Source: Bradyrhizobium sp. PSBB068 (GTDB lineage Bacteria; Pseudomonadota; Alphaproteobacteria; Rhizobiales; Xanthobacteraceae). From it: a stretch of 64,000 nucleotides of DNA. The notes below the pieces were generated by a model that saw only the letters and a list, made by a program, of their open reading frames with translations, made no database searches and was not told the origin of the DNA. Below are positions 52,999 through 61,138 of the stretch, piece by piece (the stretch's first letter is position 1; each line of letters begins with the position of its first letter). Where the stretch lies: NCBI GenBank assembly GCA_016839165.1, contig CP069300.1:868001-932000 (forward strand), given 5' to 3'. The position numbers and the translations under genes were made by a program.

Positions 52999-53313
52999 CG
53001 GCTGTATCGGCAGGTCGCGGACGTCGGAATCGGTGGATGCGACCTTGCGCGAGAAATCGTAGGGCCAGGGCAACACGGTCTGGCCGGCCAGCGTCCGGCG
53101 CAGCACGCGAGTCCCGTCGGCAAAGCTCGCGCCCTCAGGCAGGCGGAGTTTGTGGCACTGGTTGGATGGCAGCGGGCCGGCGGCGTCGCGCAGCTCGAAC
53201 GCCGGTCCCCACCACCACGCCGGCGCCGGCGGCCGTTCCGGCTCCGGGATTGCGCGCCAGCGCGCGAACTCGTCGGCGATGCGGGCAAATTGCAGCTTGG
53301 CAGCGGGATGCAT
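52972..53313 (-). CDS. Hypothetical protein overlapping the GGDEF/EAL gene end
   Basis: Encodes 113 residues (start ATG at 53313, GGAAGGG 8 bases upstream). The region PAPAWWWGPAFELRDAAG has three tryptophans in a row and there is a TVLPWPYDFSRKV stretch near the end. I do not recognise the family. Its 3' end overlaps the convergent GAF/GGDEF/EAL gene by 27 bases. Codon usage looks coding, so I keep it at moderate confidence. Confidence 0.6.
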   Translation of the reverse strand: MHPAAKLQFARIADEFARWRAIPEPERPPAPAWWWGPAFELRDAAGPLPSNQCHKLRLPEGASFADGTRVLRRTLAGQTVLPWPYDFSRKVASTDSDVRDLPIQPSDDSAFPP

Positions 53314-53377
53314 CAGAGGCCCTTCCACAGGGTCGCGATGATAGCATTGCCGCGACCCCGCGCAACGCGGCTGTCGG

Positions 53378-53848
53378 CTACTTCTCCTCCACTTCGGTCG
53401 CGGTCGCCGGACCTTCGCCCATGATCAGCAGCACGGCATCCTCGTCCTTGGCGCCGTCCCAGTGCACCTGCTTGCCGAAATGGGTGACGAAGCTTCCGGC
53501 CGGCATCGCCACGGTACCGTGATCGGGATCGAACTTCGGACCCGAGCCCACCCACCAGGTGCCCTTCAGCACGACGATGTAGCGATCGTTGGGGTGGAAG
53601 TGCGGACGGCTGAAGTGATTGCCCTTGGTCCATTTGGTGTAGACCATGTAGAAGCCGGGCTTCGAGGGATCCCCGACCACGACGGCATTCTGCGCGCCGC
53701 GCGCGTCGACCGGGCTCCAGGGAATCTGGTCCGGCAGCTTGTAGGTGACGGCGGCCGGATTGAGCTCGGCCGCGAAGCTCACGCTCAGCATGCCGGCAAA
53801 GACCAGCGGGATCATCAGGTATCGCCAGGACCGGTTCGACGCCGTCAT
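53378..53848 (-). CDS. Exported cupin-domain protein
   Basis: Encodes 156 residues from the ATG at 53848 (GGGAGC upstream). Signal peptide region SWRYLMIPLVFAGMLSVSFA, then a cupin with the two histidine motifs HFHPNDRYIVVLKGTWWVG and HFGKQVHWDG. A Zn/Mn/Fe-binding beta-barrel in the periplasm; substrate unknown. It is monocistronic, pointing toward the hypothetical gene at 52972. Confidence 0.82.
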   Translation of the reverse strand: MTASNRSWRYLMIPLVFAGMLSVSFAAELNPAAVTYKLPDQIPWSPVDARGAQNAVVVGDPSKPGFYMVYTKWTKGNHFSRPHFHPNDRYIVVLKGTWWVGSGPKFDPDHGTVAMPAGSFVTHFGKQVHWDGAKDEDAVLLIMGEGPATATEVEEK

Positions 53849-54067
53849 CGTATGCTCCCAGATCAATTGGCTCGGGCAACTGCTGCGCCCGTATGTCGCA
53901 TGATGCTAATCGCGCCCGCTTGCGCCGGGCAAGTCGTGCCCACGCATGTCTGACCTCAAAATTGCGGCATCGGTCCGTGACACAACGCAGTTGCAACATC
54001 AAAAACGCATTTACGCCGCTGCAGACAATGATAGGTTGCGCGCCAACCAAAAGACGGGAGGATAACC

Positions 54068-54667
54068 TTGAAGAAGCATCTGTCGTTGCTTGCGGCGGGA
54101 CTCGTGATCGGCGCGGGCGCGCTGCAATTCTCTACCACCGCATCGGGGGACGACGGCTGGGTCACGCTGCTCGACAGTTCCAAGAAGGGCGACTGGGACG
54201 AGGTCGGCAAGGCCAATTGGGCCATGAAGGACGGCGCGCTGGTCGCCGACAAGCTCGACGGCAAGGATCTCTCCTATCTCGTCAGCAAGACGCAGTACAA
54301 GGACTTCCAGATCCGGGCCGAGTTCTGGACCGACGAGGACGCCAACAGCGGCGTGTTCATCCGCTGCGAAGGCAACAAGGTGATCGATTCCAAGGTCTGC
54401 TACGAGGTTAACATCTTCGACAAGCGGCCGGACCCGACCTACGGCACCGGTGCGATCGTCGATGTCGGCAAAGTCGATCCGATGCCGAAGGCGGCCGGCA
54501 AGTGGAACGTCTACGAGATCACGGCGCAGGGACCGCATTTCGTCGTGACGCTGAACGGCCAGAAGACCGTCGACGCGCAGGATTCCAAGCACGCCAGCGG
54601 CTACATCGCGCTTCAATACGGTTCGGGCGTGGTCAAGTTCCGCAAGGTGCAGATCAAGCCGCTCTGA
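54068..54667 (+). CDS. Exported DUF1080 (3-keto-disaccharide hydrolase fold) protein
   Basis: Encodes 199 residues from a TTG start preceded by GGGAGG, an unusual but well supported start because the leader MKKHLSLLAAGLVIGAGALQ begins there. The mature part is a concanavalin-like beta-jellyroll with DGWVTLLDSSKKGDWDEVG, YKDFQIRAEFWTDEDANSGVFIRC, GKWNVYEITAQGPHFVVTLNG and SGYIALQYGSGVVKFRKVQI, matching DUF1080. A perfect terminator follows. Members bind or cleave sugars; this one probably acts in the periplasm. Confidence 0.85.
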   Translation: MKKHLSLLAAGLVIGAGALQFSTTASGDDGWVTLLDSSKKGDWDEVGKANWAMKDGALVADKLDGKDLSYLVSKTQYKDFQIRAEFWTDEDANSGVFIRCEGNKVIDSKVCYEVNIFDKRPDPTYGTGAIVDVGKVDPMPKAAGKWNVYEITAQGPHFVVTLNGQKTVDAQDSKHASGYIALQYGSGVVKFRKVQIKPL

Positions 54668-54685
54668 CGAAACAAGGCCGAGAGG

Positions 54686-54712
54686 AGCCCGGTCGCGACG
54701 CGACCGGGCTTG
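54686..54712 (+). terminator. Terminator after the DUF1080 gene
   Basis: AGCCCGGTCGCG-A-CGCGACCGGGCT, a perfect 12-bp inverted repeat, is followed by TT and begins 19 bases after the stop. The U-tract is short. Confidence 0.7.
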
Positions 54713-55017
54713 GTGTTGGCGAGCCACAGCGCCGGGATATAAGTCAGCCGCCGGATGCCGTTGAGGCCGGCCCATTCGTGCTGGATCAAGACAACCTTGC
54801 TGCCGCGCAGCCGGGCAAGCAGCAGCGCGAGCAGCGGCCGCGCGATCACGCGCTTCCAGGCCACGATCGGGAAATTGCACGCCACGTTGTCGGCGGTCCG
54901 GGTCAGGGTTAACGCCGCGCACGCGCCGGGTTCGAGCTTCTCGATCGTCTCCTGCAGCAGGCGCGTGAATTGCCCTGCGCCGAGAAACAGCGCGCGCTAT
55001 CGGGGCTTTTCACTCAT
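54711..55017 (-). pseudogene. Glycosyltransferase remnant
   Basis: The minus-strand frame from an ATG at 55017 reads MSEKPR, then a TAG, then RALFLGAGQFTRLLQETIEKL and continues to FPIVAWKRVIARPLLALLLA, then VVLIQHEWAGLNGIRRLTYIPALWLA. This resembles the N-terminal part of a GT4-like glycosyltransferase (IQHEW). It has an in-frame stop at codon 7 and no C-terminal donor-binding half; the frame runs into the DUF1080 terminator. It is probably a decayed polysaccharide gene, in keeping with the CelD-like neighbour. Confidence 0.6.
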
Positions 55018-55211
55018 CGTGCTCAGCGGGGCTTGGCGAGACGGGGTCCGGAGACGTCGCGGTTAGCCATATCGGCGAGACATTAGGTTCGGTAACCCCG
55101 CGCGCGCACGCGGCGGCACCGTTCTTGCCAATCCCTGCTCAAGAGCTGCCGGCTCGTCCCGGAACGGGACATCGGATGAAGCGAAACGGCGCAGCCGCCA
55201 GGAGCGCGAGC

Positions 55212-56159
55212 ATGACGACGGGCAAGATCTTCACCAATTGGGATGACAACCATTCCAGGCTCTGGAGCCGTCAACCGATCCGGCTCGAGCACACCATTCA
55301 CAAGCAGCCGGCGTTCTCGATGGACGATCTCGCCAAGCTGATCGAGCATCATCCGCGCGAGCATTACAGCCTGGTCACGACCGGCGCCAAGGGATCGAGC
55401 CGCGTCTGGCGCGAGGGCGAGATCGGCAAGCTGCGCGGCCATCAGGTGATCGAGGCGATTTCGCGCGGCGGCCTGTGGCTGAACCTGCGCAACGTCACCG
55501 CGATCGACCGCCGCTACCGCGACATGATCGAGCGAATGTTCGGCGAGATCGCGGCCAAGGTTCCCGGGTTCGACGCGCCGACCCATCAGGCCGACATCCT
55601 GATTTCGTCGCCCGATGCGCAGGTCTATTACCACGCCGATCTGCCGGGGCAGGGTCTGGTCCAGATCGCCGGCCGCAAGCGCGTCTACATCTATCCCAAC
55701 ACGCAGCCGTTTATCCGGCCCGAGCATCTCGAGAACATTGCGCTGTTCGGCGTCGAGGTCGATATCCCCTACGAGCCTTGGTACGACTGGCATGCGCAGG
55801 TGATCGATCTCGAGCCGGGACAGATGCTGAGCTGGCCGCTCAATGCGCCACACCGCGTCGAGAACCTCGACACGGTCAACATCTCGATGGCGATCTCGTA
55901 TGTCAACGACGACATCCGCCGTGCCCAGATCCTGCATCTCGCCAACGGCATGCTGCGTCATCGCTTCGGCTACGCGCCGCGCAGCCGGAGCATCCGCGGT
56001 CCGGTCTTCTTCGCCAAGCAGGTGATGCAGAAGCTGCTGCGCGCCGGCAGGTGGGTGAAGCACGAATGCGCTGTGCGGCGTGCGATCGACTTCCGCCTCG
56101 ACGAGAGCGATCTCGGCAAGATCATCGACCTGCCCAAGGCGGCGTTGGTGGCAGCGTAA
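55212..56159 (+). CDS. JmjC/cupin-fold protein (cupin_8 like)
   Basis: Encodes 315 residues from the ATG at 55212 (GGAGCG upstream); in-frame ATGs at 55125 and 55176 are alternatives. An iron site is suggested by VYYHADLPGQGLVQIAGRKRVYIYPN (H-x-D) and a later APHRVEN (His). This matches the JmjC-like transcription-factor/hydroxylase family of 2-oxoglutarate-dependent oxygenases. Downstream after 27 bases lies a CelD-like gene, so they may be an operon. Substrate unknown. Confidence 0.75.
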   Translation: MTTGKIFTNWDDNHSRLWSRQPIRLEHTIHKQPAFSMDDLAKLIEHHPREHYSLVTTGAKGSSRVWREGEIGKLRGHQVIEAISRGGLWLNLRNVTAIDRRYRDMIERMFGEIAAKVPGFDAPTHQADILISSPDAQVYYHADLPGQGLVQIAGRKRVYIYPNTQPFIRPEHLENIALFGVEVDIPYEPWYDWHAQVIDLEPGQMLSWPLNAPHRVENLDTVNISMAISYVNDDIRRAQILHLANGMLRHRFGYAPRSRSIRGPVFFAKQVMQKLLRAGRWVKHECAVRRAIDFRLDESDLGKIIDLPKAALVAA

Positions 56160-56186
56160 GCGAACTTGCCGGTTGCGGGTGCTGGA

Positions 56187-57377
56187 ATGACAGTGTTGAC
56201 GACAGCGGTTGAGAAATTCGGAGCGCAGGTCGCTTCGTACGCGGTCGGCTATCGCGTCGAACTGGTTTTCGATTGGGCGCAGGCCGCCGCCCGCTGGGGC
56301 GCGTTCGAGCCGCTCACCGCGTTCCAGCATCCGCAATGGTATGCGTCGTGGTACCGGGCGTTCGCGTCGACCGACGGCGTCGAGCCGCTGATCGCCGTCG
56401 TCAGCGATGCCGCGACCGGCGAGCGGGCTGCGCTGCTGCCGCTGATCCGCCGCCGGCAGGGGGGCCTCGGCATCGTCGAATTCGCCGACCTCAACCTCAC
56501 CGATTTCAACGCGCCATTGCTCGGCCCGGCGGCGCCGCGCGACGAGGTCGCCGCATGGCAGTTCTGGCGCGATCTGCAGGCCGCGCTGCGCAATTCGCAT
56601 GGCGGGGCCGATCTCATTCGTTTTCGCAAGATGCCGGTCAGGCTCGCGACGCGATCCAATCCGCTGGCGCTGCTCGACGGCATCGGACCGTCGGTCGTCA
56701 ACGGCAATCTGTTGACCATCGGCGATGACCACAACGCCTGGCGTCACGAGTTGAGCCGCAAGGTTCGCAAGGAGTTGGGGCGGAGCTGGCGCGTGTTCAC
56801 GCGTGAGCGGTCCGCCGTCTTCAGGGTCGCCGCGGATACCGACGAGGCGCTGGACCTGCTGTCCGTCACCGAAGTGCAGCAGGGCACGCGGCTGAATAGT
56901 CTCGGGCTCAATTACGCGCTCGGCAATGCGGACTGCGCCGCGTTCTATCGCGACCTCGTCCGCGAAGGCGCCGGTCGGGGCTTTGCGGTCATGACCGCGC
57001 TTGCGACGCGGGATGAAGTGGTGGCGACGCTGCTCGGTATCCGCATCGGCTCGCGTTACGTCATGCTCCGGATCAGCAATGCGGGCGAGAAATGGGCGGC
57101 ATGTTCGCCGGGCCGGTTGATCATCGACCGCACCATCGCAGCGCTGCACAAGGACGGCGTGCGCGAGTTCGATTTCTCGATCGGCAATTACAGCTACAAG
57201 CGGCGGTTCGGACCGCAGCGCACGCCGCTGGTCGATCTTGGTGCCGCCCTGAGCTGGCGCGGGCAGCCTTACGCGCTGCGCGACCGCGCCGTGCTGGCGC
57301 TGCGTCATTATCCAAAGCTGTCGACGCGGCTGAAGCAGGCGCTGGGCAAGGCGACGCCGTCGCGCGAGGACGACTAG
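56187..57377 (+). CDS. GNAT-fold CelD/BcsL-like acyltransferase
   Basis: Encodes 396 residues. The first half contains FQHPQWYASWYRAF, typical of the CelD/cellulose-biosynthesis GNAT proteins; the second half has KVRKELGRSWRVF, an acetyl-CoA-binding-like stretch, then DGVREFDFSIGNYSYKRRFGPQ. The family adds acyl or amino-acyl groups in polysaccharide or envelope assembly. The ATG at 56187 is used; a TTG at 56166 is in frame. The 5' neighbour is the JmjC-like gene. Confidence 0.78.
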   Translation: MTVLTTAVEKFGAQVASYAVGYRVELVFDWAQAAARWGAFEPLTAFQHPQWYASWYRAFASTDGVEPLIAVVSDAATGERAALLPLIRRRQGGLGIVEFADLNLTDFNAPLLGPAAPRDEVAAWQFWRDLQAALRNSHGGADLIRFRKMPVRLATRSNPLALLDGIGPSVVNGNLLTIGDDHNAWRHELSRKVRKELGRSWRVFTRERSAVFRVAADTDEALDLLSVTEVQQGTRLNSLGLNYALGNADCAAFYRDLVREGAGRGFAVMTALATRDEVVATLLGIRIGSRYVMLRISNAGEKWAACSPGRLIIDRTIAALHKDGVREFDFSIGNYSYKRRFGPQRTPLVDLGAALSWRGQPYALRDRAVLALRHYPKLSTRLKQALGKATPSREDD

Positions 57378-57397
57378 GCCGCTGCTCTCATCGCGCT

Positions 57398-58346
57398 TCA
57401 GGCCGCTCTGACGATGCCCGGCCGGCCCCGGCGCGCATTCCAGCGCGGCACGGTCCCAGTTCGCGTTGATGGCTGCTGCCTCATAGCTCGATTGCAGGAA
57501 CTCGAGCAGCGTCTGGTCCGGGTCTGCGGCCAGCCGCACCGCGTCGTAGGGCAGGATGAATTCGCCCAGTGCCTCGCTGAAGAATGCAGCCTCGGGTCGC
57601 ACCGGCATGCTGCGATAGCCCGCGGGTTCCGGGTAGGCGTAGGAATAGAATGCGGGATAATCGATCGCGCCGCCGCCCGGCCAGAAGCCGGCGCTGCTGA
57701 CCTCGTGCGAATAGGCCTCGTGCGCCACCGCGTCGGGCAGATGCGGCACGCCGCCGGGATGCTGCGGTGCCCTGCGGCCGGAGAAGCGCGTCACCGCAAG
57801 ATCAAAGCTGCCCCAGAAGAAATGCACCGGGCTCGCCTTGCCGAGAAAGCCGGTCCGGAATTGCTTGAATACGCGATCGCAGTTCACCAGGATTTGGTGA
57901 AACCTGCGCACCGCATCCGCGTCATACGATGCGTGCTGCGTATCCTTCGAAAACGGGATCGGGTCGGCGACTTCGTTCGGTATCTCGTCAATGGCGACGT
58001 CGATTCCGAGGTCTTTCAGATTGGTCATGATCGCCGCGTGGAAGCTCGCGACCGATTGACCGGCCAGCGCGAATTGCCGCTCGGTGCCGTCGCTGGTCGA
58101 GATGCGGAGCGTGTGATCGATGAAATCGAAGTCGATCTGGAACGTGCGGTCGCCGTCGGGGATCGGCGAGGTCGTCAGCCCGCGCGCCGTGACGTAGAGC
58201 GTGACGTGCCAGGAGTGATTGAGCCAGGGCGACTTCGTCAGCCGGATCTTGCCGGCGATCTGGGTGAAGAGCTGCAGCATCGCGCAGCTGTCGCGCCACG
58301 CCGCGATTGGCAGGTCAGGCCAGCTGGTCTTCTGTGTGTTGGTCAT
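57398..58346 (-). CDS. DUF5996 family protein with apparent 3' frameshift
   Basis: Encodes a DUF5996 protein: WPDLPIAAWRDSCAMLQLFTQIAGKIRL at the start, IDFDFIDHTLRI, VHFFWGSFDLAVTRFSGR, and EFLQSSYEAAAINANWDRAALE near the end. In frame it does not stop but continues antisense through the CelD-like gene for hundreds of residues. A one-base shift near 57420-57440 gives GRPGIVRAA and a TGA at 57400-57398, where the family normally ends. I end the gene there. It may be a slightly damaged gene or a sequencing error. Function unknown. Confidence 0.72.
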
Positions 58347-58442
58347 CGCAAACCTCAGGGCTGTGCCGACAGGAGGCCCTGCGGCATATCACGAAAATGG
58401 CGCAAATGATCCCGGGAACCGCCGCGTCCAGCAAAACAGTCA

Positions 58443-58470
58443 GGGCGGCAATCGCCAGGGAGTGCCGCCC
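58443..58470 (-). terminator. Candidate terminator after wrbA
   Basis: GGGCGGCA and TGCCGCCC pair around a 12-base loop. Read on the minus strand it is about 57 bases past the wrbA stop and followed by TGACTGTTTTGCT, an imperfect U-tract. Confidence 0.5.
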
Positions 58471-58527
58471 CATTGCATGATCATTCAGCCGGGTGCGAAA
58501 CCCAACGGTAAAGCTTAGCCGTGAAGC

Positions 58528-59127
58528 TCAGCCGTGAAGTTTCCTGGCAGCCTCCGCGATCGCGCGGCCCTGATAGCGTGCGCCGGCGAGTTCATTCTCG
58601 CTCGGCTGGCGGCTGCCGTCGCCGCCGGTGATCGTCGTGGCGCCATAGGGCGCGCCGCCGGTGACCTCGTCGAGCTTCATCTGTCCGGCAAAGCCGTAGT
58701 TGAGGCCGACCACGGTCATGCCGAAATGCAGCAGGTTGGTGATGATCGAGAACAGCGTGGTCTCCTGGCCGCCATGCTGGGTCGCGCTCGAGGTGAAGGC
58801 GCCGCCGACCTTGCCGTTCAGCGCGCCCCTGGCCCAGAGCCCGCCGGCCTGGTCGAGGAAGTTGGCCATCTGCGAAGCCATGCGGCCGAACCGGGTGCCG
58901 GTGCCGACGATGATCGCATCGTAATTGGCGAGGTCGTCAATCTTGGCGATCGGCGCGGCCTGGTCGAGCTTGTAATACGACGCCTTGGCGACTTCGGCGG
59001 GCACCAGCTCGGGCACGCGCTTGATGTCGACGGTAGCGCCGGCTTCGCGTGCGCCTTCCGCAACGGCATTCGCCATTGCTTCGATGTGACCGTAAGCGGA
59101 GTAATAGAGAACGAGGACCTTGGCCAT
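58528..59127 (-). CDS. wrbA: NAD(P)H:quinone oxidoreductase WrbA
   Basis: Encodes 199 residues, the usual WrbA length. The FMN flavodoxin loop [43 protein letters not shown] and the insertion ending in [15 protein letters not shown] are diagnostic, with [17 protein letters not shown] near the C-terminus. It reduces quinones by two electrons, protecting from redox cycling. The pirin gene lies immediately upstream on the same strand. Confidence 0.95.
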   Translation of the reverse strand: MAKVLVLYYSAYGHIEAMANAVAEGAREAGATVDIKRVPELVPAEVAKASYYKLDQAAPIAKIDDLANYDAIIVGTGTRFGRMASQMANFLDQAGGLWARGALNGKVGGAFTSSATQHGGQETTLFSIITNLLHFGMTVVGLNYGFAGQMKLDEVTGGAPYGATTITGGDGSRQPSENELAGARYQGRAIAEAARKLHG

Positions 59128-59172
59128 GATGGCCTCCTTTGGGTTGCTAGTGGGAGATGTTTCGGAGGGGGA

Positions 59173-59200
59173 GCATGCGCGGACGTCTGTCCGCGCATGC
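59173..59200. terminator. Intercistronic hairpin between pirin and wrbA
   Basis: GCATGCGCGGAC-GTCT-GTCCGCGCATGC, a perfect 12-bp stem with a 4-base loop, in the gap between the pirin stop (59214) and the wrbA start (59127). No U-tract on the minus strand, so more likely an attenuator or mRNA-stabilising hairpin. Confidence 0.6.
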
Positions 59201-59213
59201 AGGGTGAGAGTGA

Positions 59214-59912
59214 TTATGCCGCGTCGACCAGGACGAGCTCGGCATCCTCAAGCGCGGTGATCTTCAGAGTGGCTTCATCGCGGATCGCGGCTCCGTCGCG
59301 CGCATTGACGCGCACGCCGTTGACCTCGATGCTGCCGGCCGCCGGCACCAGATAAAGGTGACGGGCCTTGTCGGCGGCGTATTCGGCGCTTTCGCCGGCC
59401 TTCAGCGTGGTGGCGAGCACCCGCGCATTGGCCCGGATCGGCAGCGCATCATCGTCGCCTTCGATACCGGAGGCGATGGTGACGAGCTTGCCGGAGCGGT
59501 TCGCCTTCGGGAACGGCTTCGATCCCCAGGTCGGCTGACCGCCTTGCGTCGTCGGCTCGATCCAGATCTGGAAGATCTTGGTCTTCGACGGCTCCAGATT
59601 GTATTCGGAGTGACGGATGCCGCTGCCTGCGCTCATCACCTGCACGTCGCCGGCTTCGGTGCGTCCCTTGTTGCCGAGCGAGTCCTGATGCGTGATCGCG
59701 CCTTCGCGAACATAGGTGATGATCTCCATGTTGGCGTGCGGATGCGCCGGGAAGCCGGAATTGGGCGCGATCTCGTCGTCGTTCCACACCCGCAGCGCGC
59801 CGTGGCTGACATTGGCGGGATCGTAGTAGCTCGCAAACGAGAAGTGGTGCTTGGCCTTCAGCCAGCCGTGGTCGGCGCCGCCCAGCTTTGCGAATGGTTT
59901 CAGTTCGATCAT
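59214..59912 (-). CDS. Pirin-family protein (quercetinase-like bicupin)
   Basis: Encodes 232 residues from the ATG at 59912, the family start ([26 protein letters not shown]). Metal-binding cupin motif is [22 protein letters not shown] and GIRHSEYN, with the His and Glu that bind Fe/Ni in pirins. These act as quercetinase-like dioxygenases or redox sensors. Divergent to a LysR regulator, a usual pairing, and followed by wrbA. Confidence 0.92.
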   Translation of the reverse strand: MIELKPFAKLGGADHGWLKAKHHFSFASYYDPANVSHGALRVWNDDEIAPNSGFPAHPHANMEIITYVREGAITHQDSLGNKGRTEAGDVQVMSAGSGIRHSEYNLEPSKTKIFQIWIEPTTQGGQPTWGSKPFPKANRSGKLVTIASGIEGDDDALPIRANARVLATTLKAGESAEYAADKARHLYLVPAAGSIEVNGVRVNARDGAAIRDEATLKITALEDAELVLVDAA

Positions 59913-59987
59913 GGTTTGCTCCGTTCGATGCGTTGGTTTCGATCTCGTTGGCCCCTTGGATATGCCCCCGGCTGTGGTATAGAAATA

Positions 59988-60011
59988 GAAACTATTGAAA
60001 CTCATTGTTTC
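59988..60011. promoter_or_regulatory. GAAAC repeats, candidate LysR operator
   Basis: GAAAC-TATT-GAAAC-TCATT-GTTTC at 59988-60011: two direct and one inverted copy. GAAAC-TCATT-GTTTC (59997-60011) has the T-N11-A pattern of LysR boxes. It lies 75 bp before the pirin start and about 27 before the LysR start. Confidence 0.65.
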
Positions 60012-60037
60012 CAAATTGAATGATCGGGGCCGCTGCC

Positions 60038-60952
60038 ATGTCGAAACTGCCGGACTTCGAGGCGCTCGCGATCTTCGCAAAAGTCGTGGAATTGCGGTCG
60101 TTTGCGGCCGCCGCGACCGAGCTGTCGCTGTCCAAGGCGACGGTGTCGAAGGCGGTCTCCAGGCTTGAGGAGCGGCTCGGCGCGCGGCTGTTCAACCGCA
60201 CCTCGCGGCGGCTGGCGCTGACCGATGCCGGCCAGAAATTGTCGGAGCGCGCGGCACGGCTGCTTGCCGACGGCGAGGCCGCGGAGAACGAGGCGCTGGC
60301 GCAATCGACCACGCCGCGTGGCCTGGTGAGGCTCGCGGTGCCGATGAGCTTCGGCATCAAGACGGTGGCGCCGCTGCTGCCGGAATTCATGGAGGCCTAT
60401 CCGGAGGTCGCGATCGACCTGCATCTGAGCGACGCGACCGTCGACCTGATCGGCGAGGGCTTCGATGCCGGACTGCGCATTGCGCGGCTGCCGGATTCCT
60501 CGCTGATCGCGCGGCGGCTGTGCGGCATGCCGCGCTACACGGTGGCCGCGCCCTCCTACCTGAAGCGCTACGGGCGGCCGACCCATCCGATGCATCTCGC
60601 CGAGCACAAATGTTTCGGTTACGCCTATCTCTCGACCCAGGGCGTCTGGCAATACACCAACGCGGCGGGCGAGCAGGCAAGCGTCCGTCCGGCCGGCCAG
60701 TTGCGCGTCAACAACGGCGAAGCCGTGATACCCGCGCTGCTCGCCGGCCTCGGTATCGCCGATCTGCCCGATTTCATCGTCGGCGACGCGATCGCACGTG
60801 GCGAGGTCGAGGTGATCCTGAAAGGCTGGAAGCAGCCCGAGGGCGCGGTGCATCTCGTCACCCCGCCCGGCGGCCCGCGGCCCGCCCGCGTCGAAGTGCT
60901 CGCGGATTTCCTCGCCAAGCATTTTGCAAAGGGCCGCGCTCAGCGGAAGTAG
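60038..60952 (+). CDS. LysR-family regulator divergent from pirin/wrbA
   Basis: Encodes 304 residues. HTH: LRSFAAAATELSLSKATVSKAVSRLEERLGARLFNRTSRR; effector domain from about residue 92. ATG at 60038 is used; in-frame ATG at 60020 is possible. Divergence from pirin and wrbA fits regulators that sense quinones or electrophiles. The GAAAC repeats in the gap are its probable binding site. Confidence 0.9.
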   Translation: MSKLPDFEALAIFAKVVELRSFAAAATELSLSKATVSKAVSRLEERLGARLFNRTSRRLALTDAGQKLSERAARLLADGEAAENEALAQSTTPRGLVRLAVPMSFGIKTVAPLLPEFMEAYPEVAIDLHLSDATVDLIGEGFDAGLRIARLPDSSLIARRLCGMPRYTVAAPSYLKRYGRPTHPMHLAEHKCFGYAYLSTQGVWQYTNAAGEQASVRPAGQLRVNNGEAVIPALLAGLGIADLPDFIVGDAIARGEVEVILKGWKQPEGAVHLVTPPGGPRPARVEVLADFLAKHFAKGRAQRK

Positions 60953-61138
60953 AGGGCGGCGCACAGCGGAATCATCAAGTCGCGCGCAGGCTGAAGGCCG
61001 CACGACCCGTCACATTCGTGTCATCCCTTTTAAATTGTATAAGTTCTGTGAACTAACCCATGATCGTGACCCGACGCGATCGTCTATTTCTGCGTCCTGA
61101 ACCGGTGTTGCCGCAAAGAGCATTTTCGGAGGAGCCAG

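Noticed and set aside
55083..57397. Continuation of the DUF5996 frame as a 1087-residue protein
   Set aside because: The added part is antisense to two well-supported genes and matches no family; explained by a lost stop.
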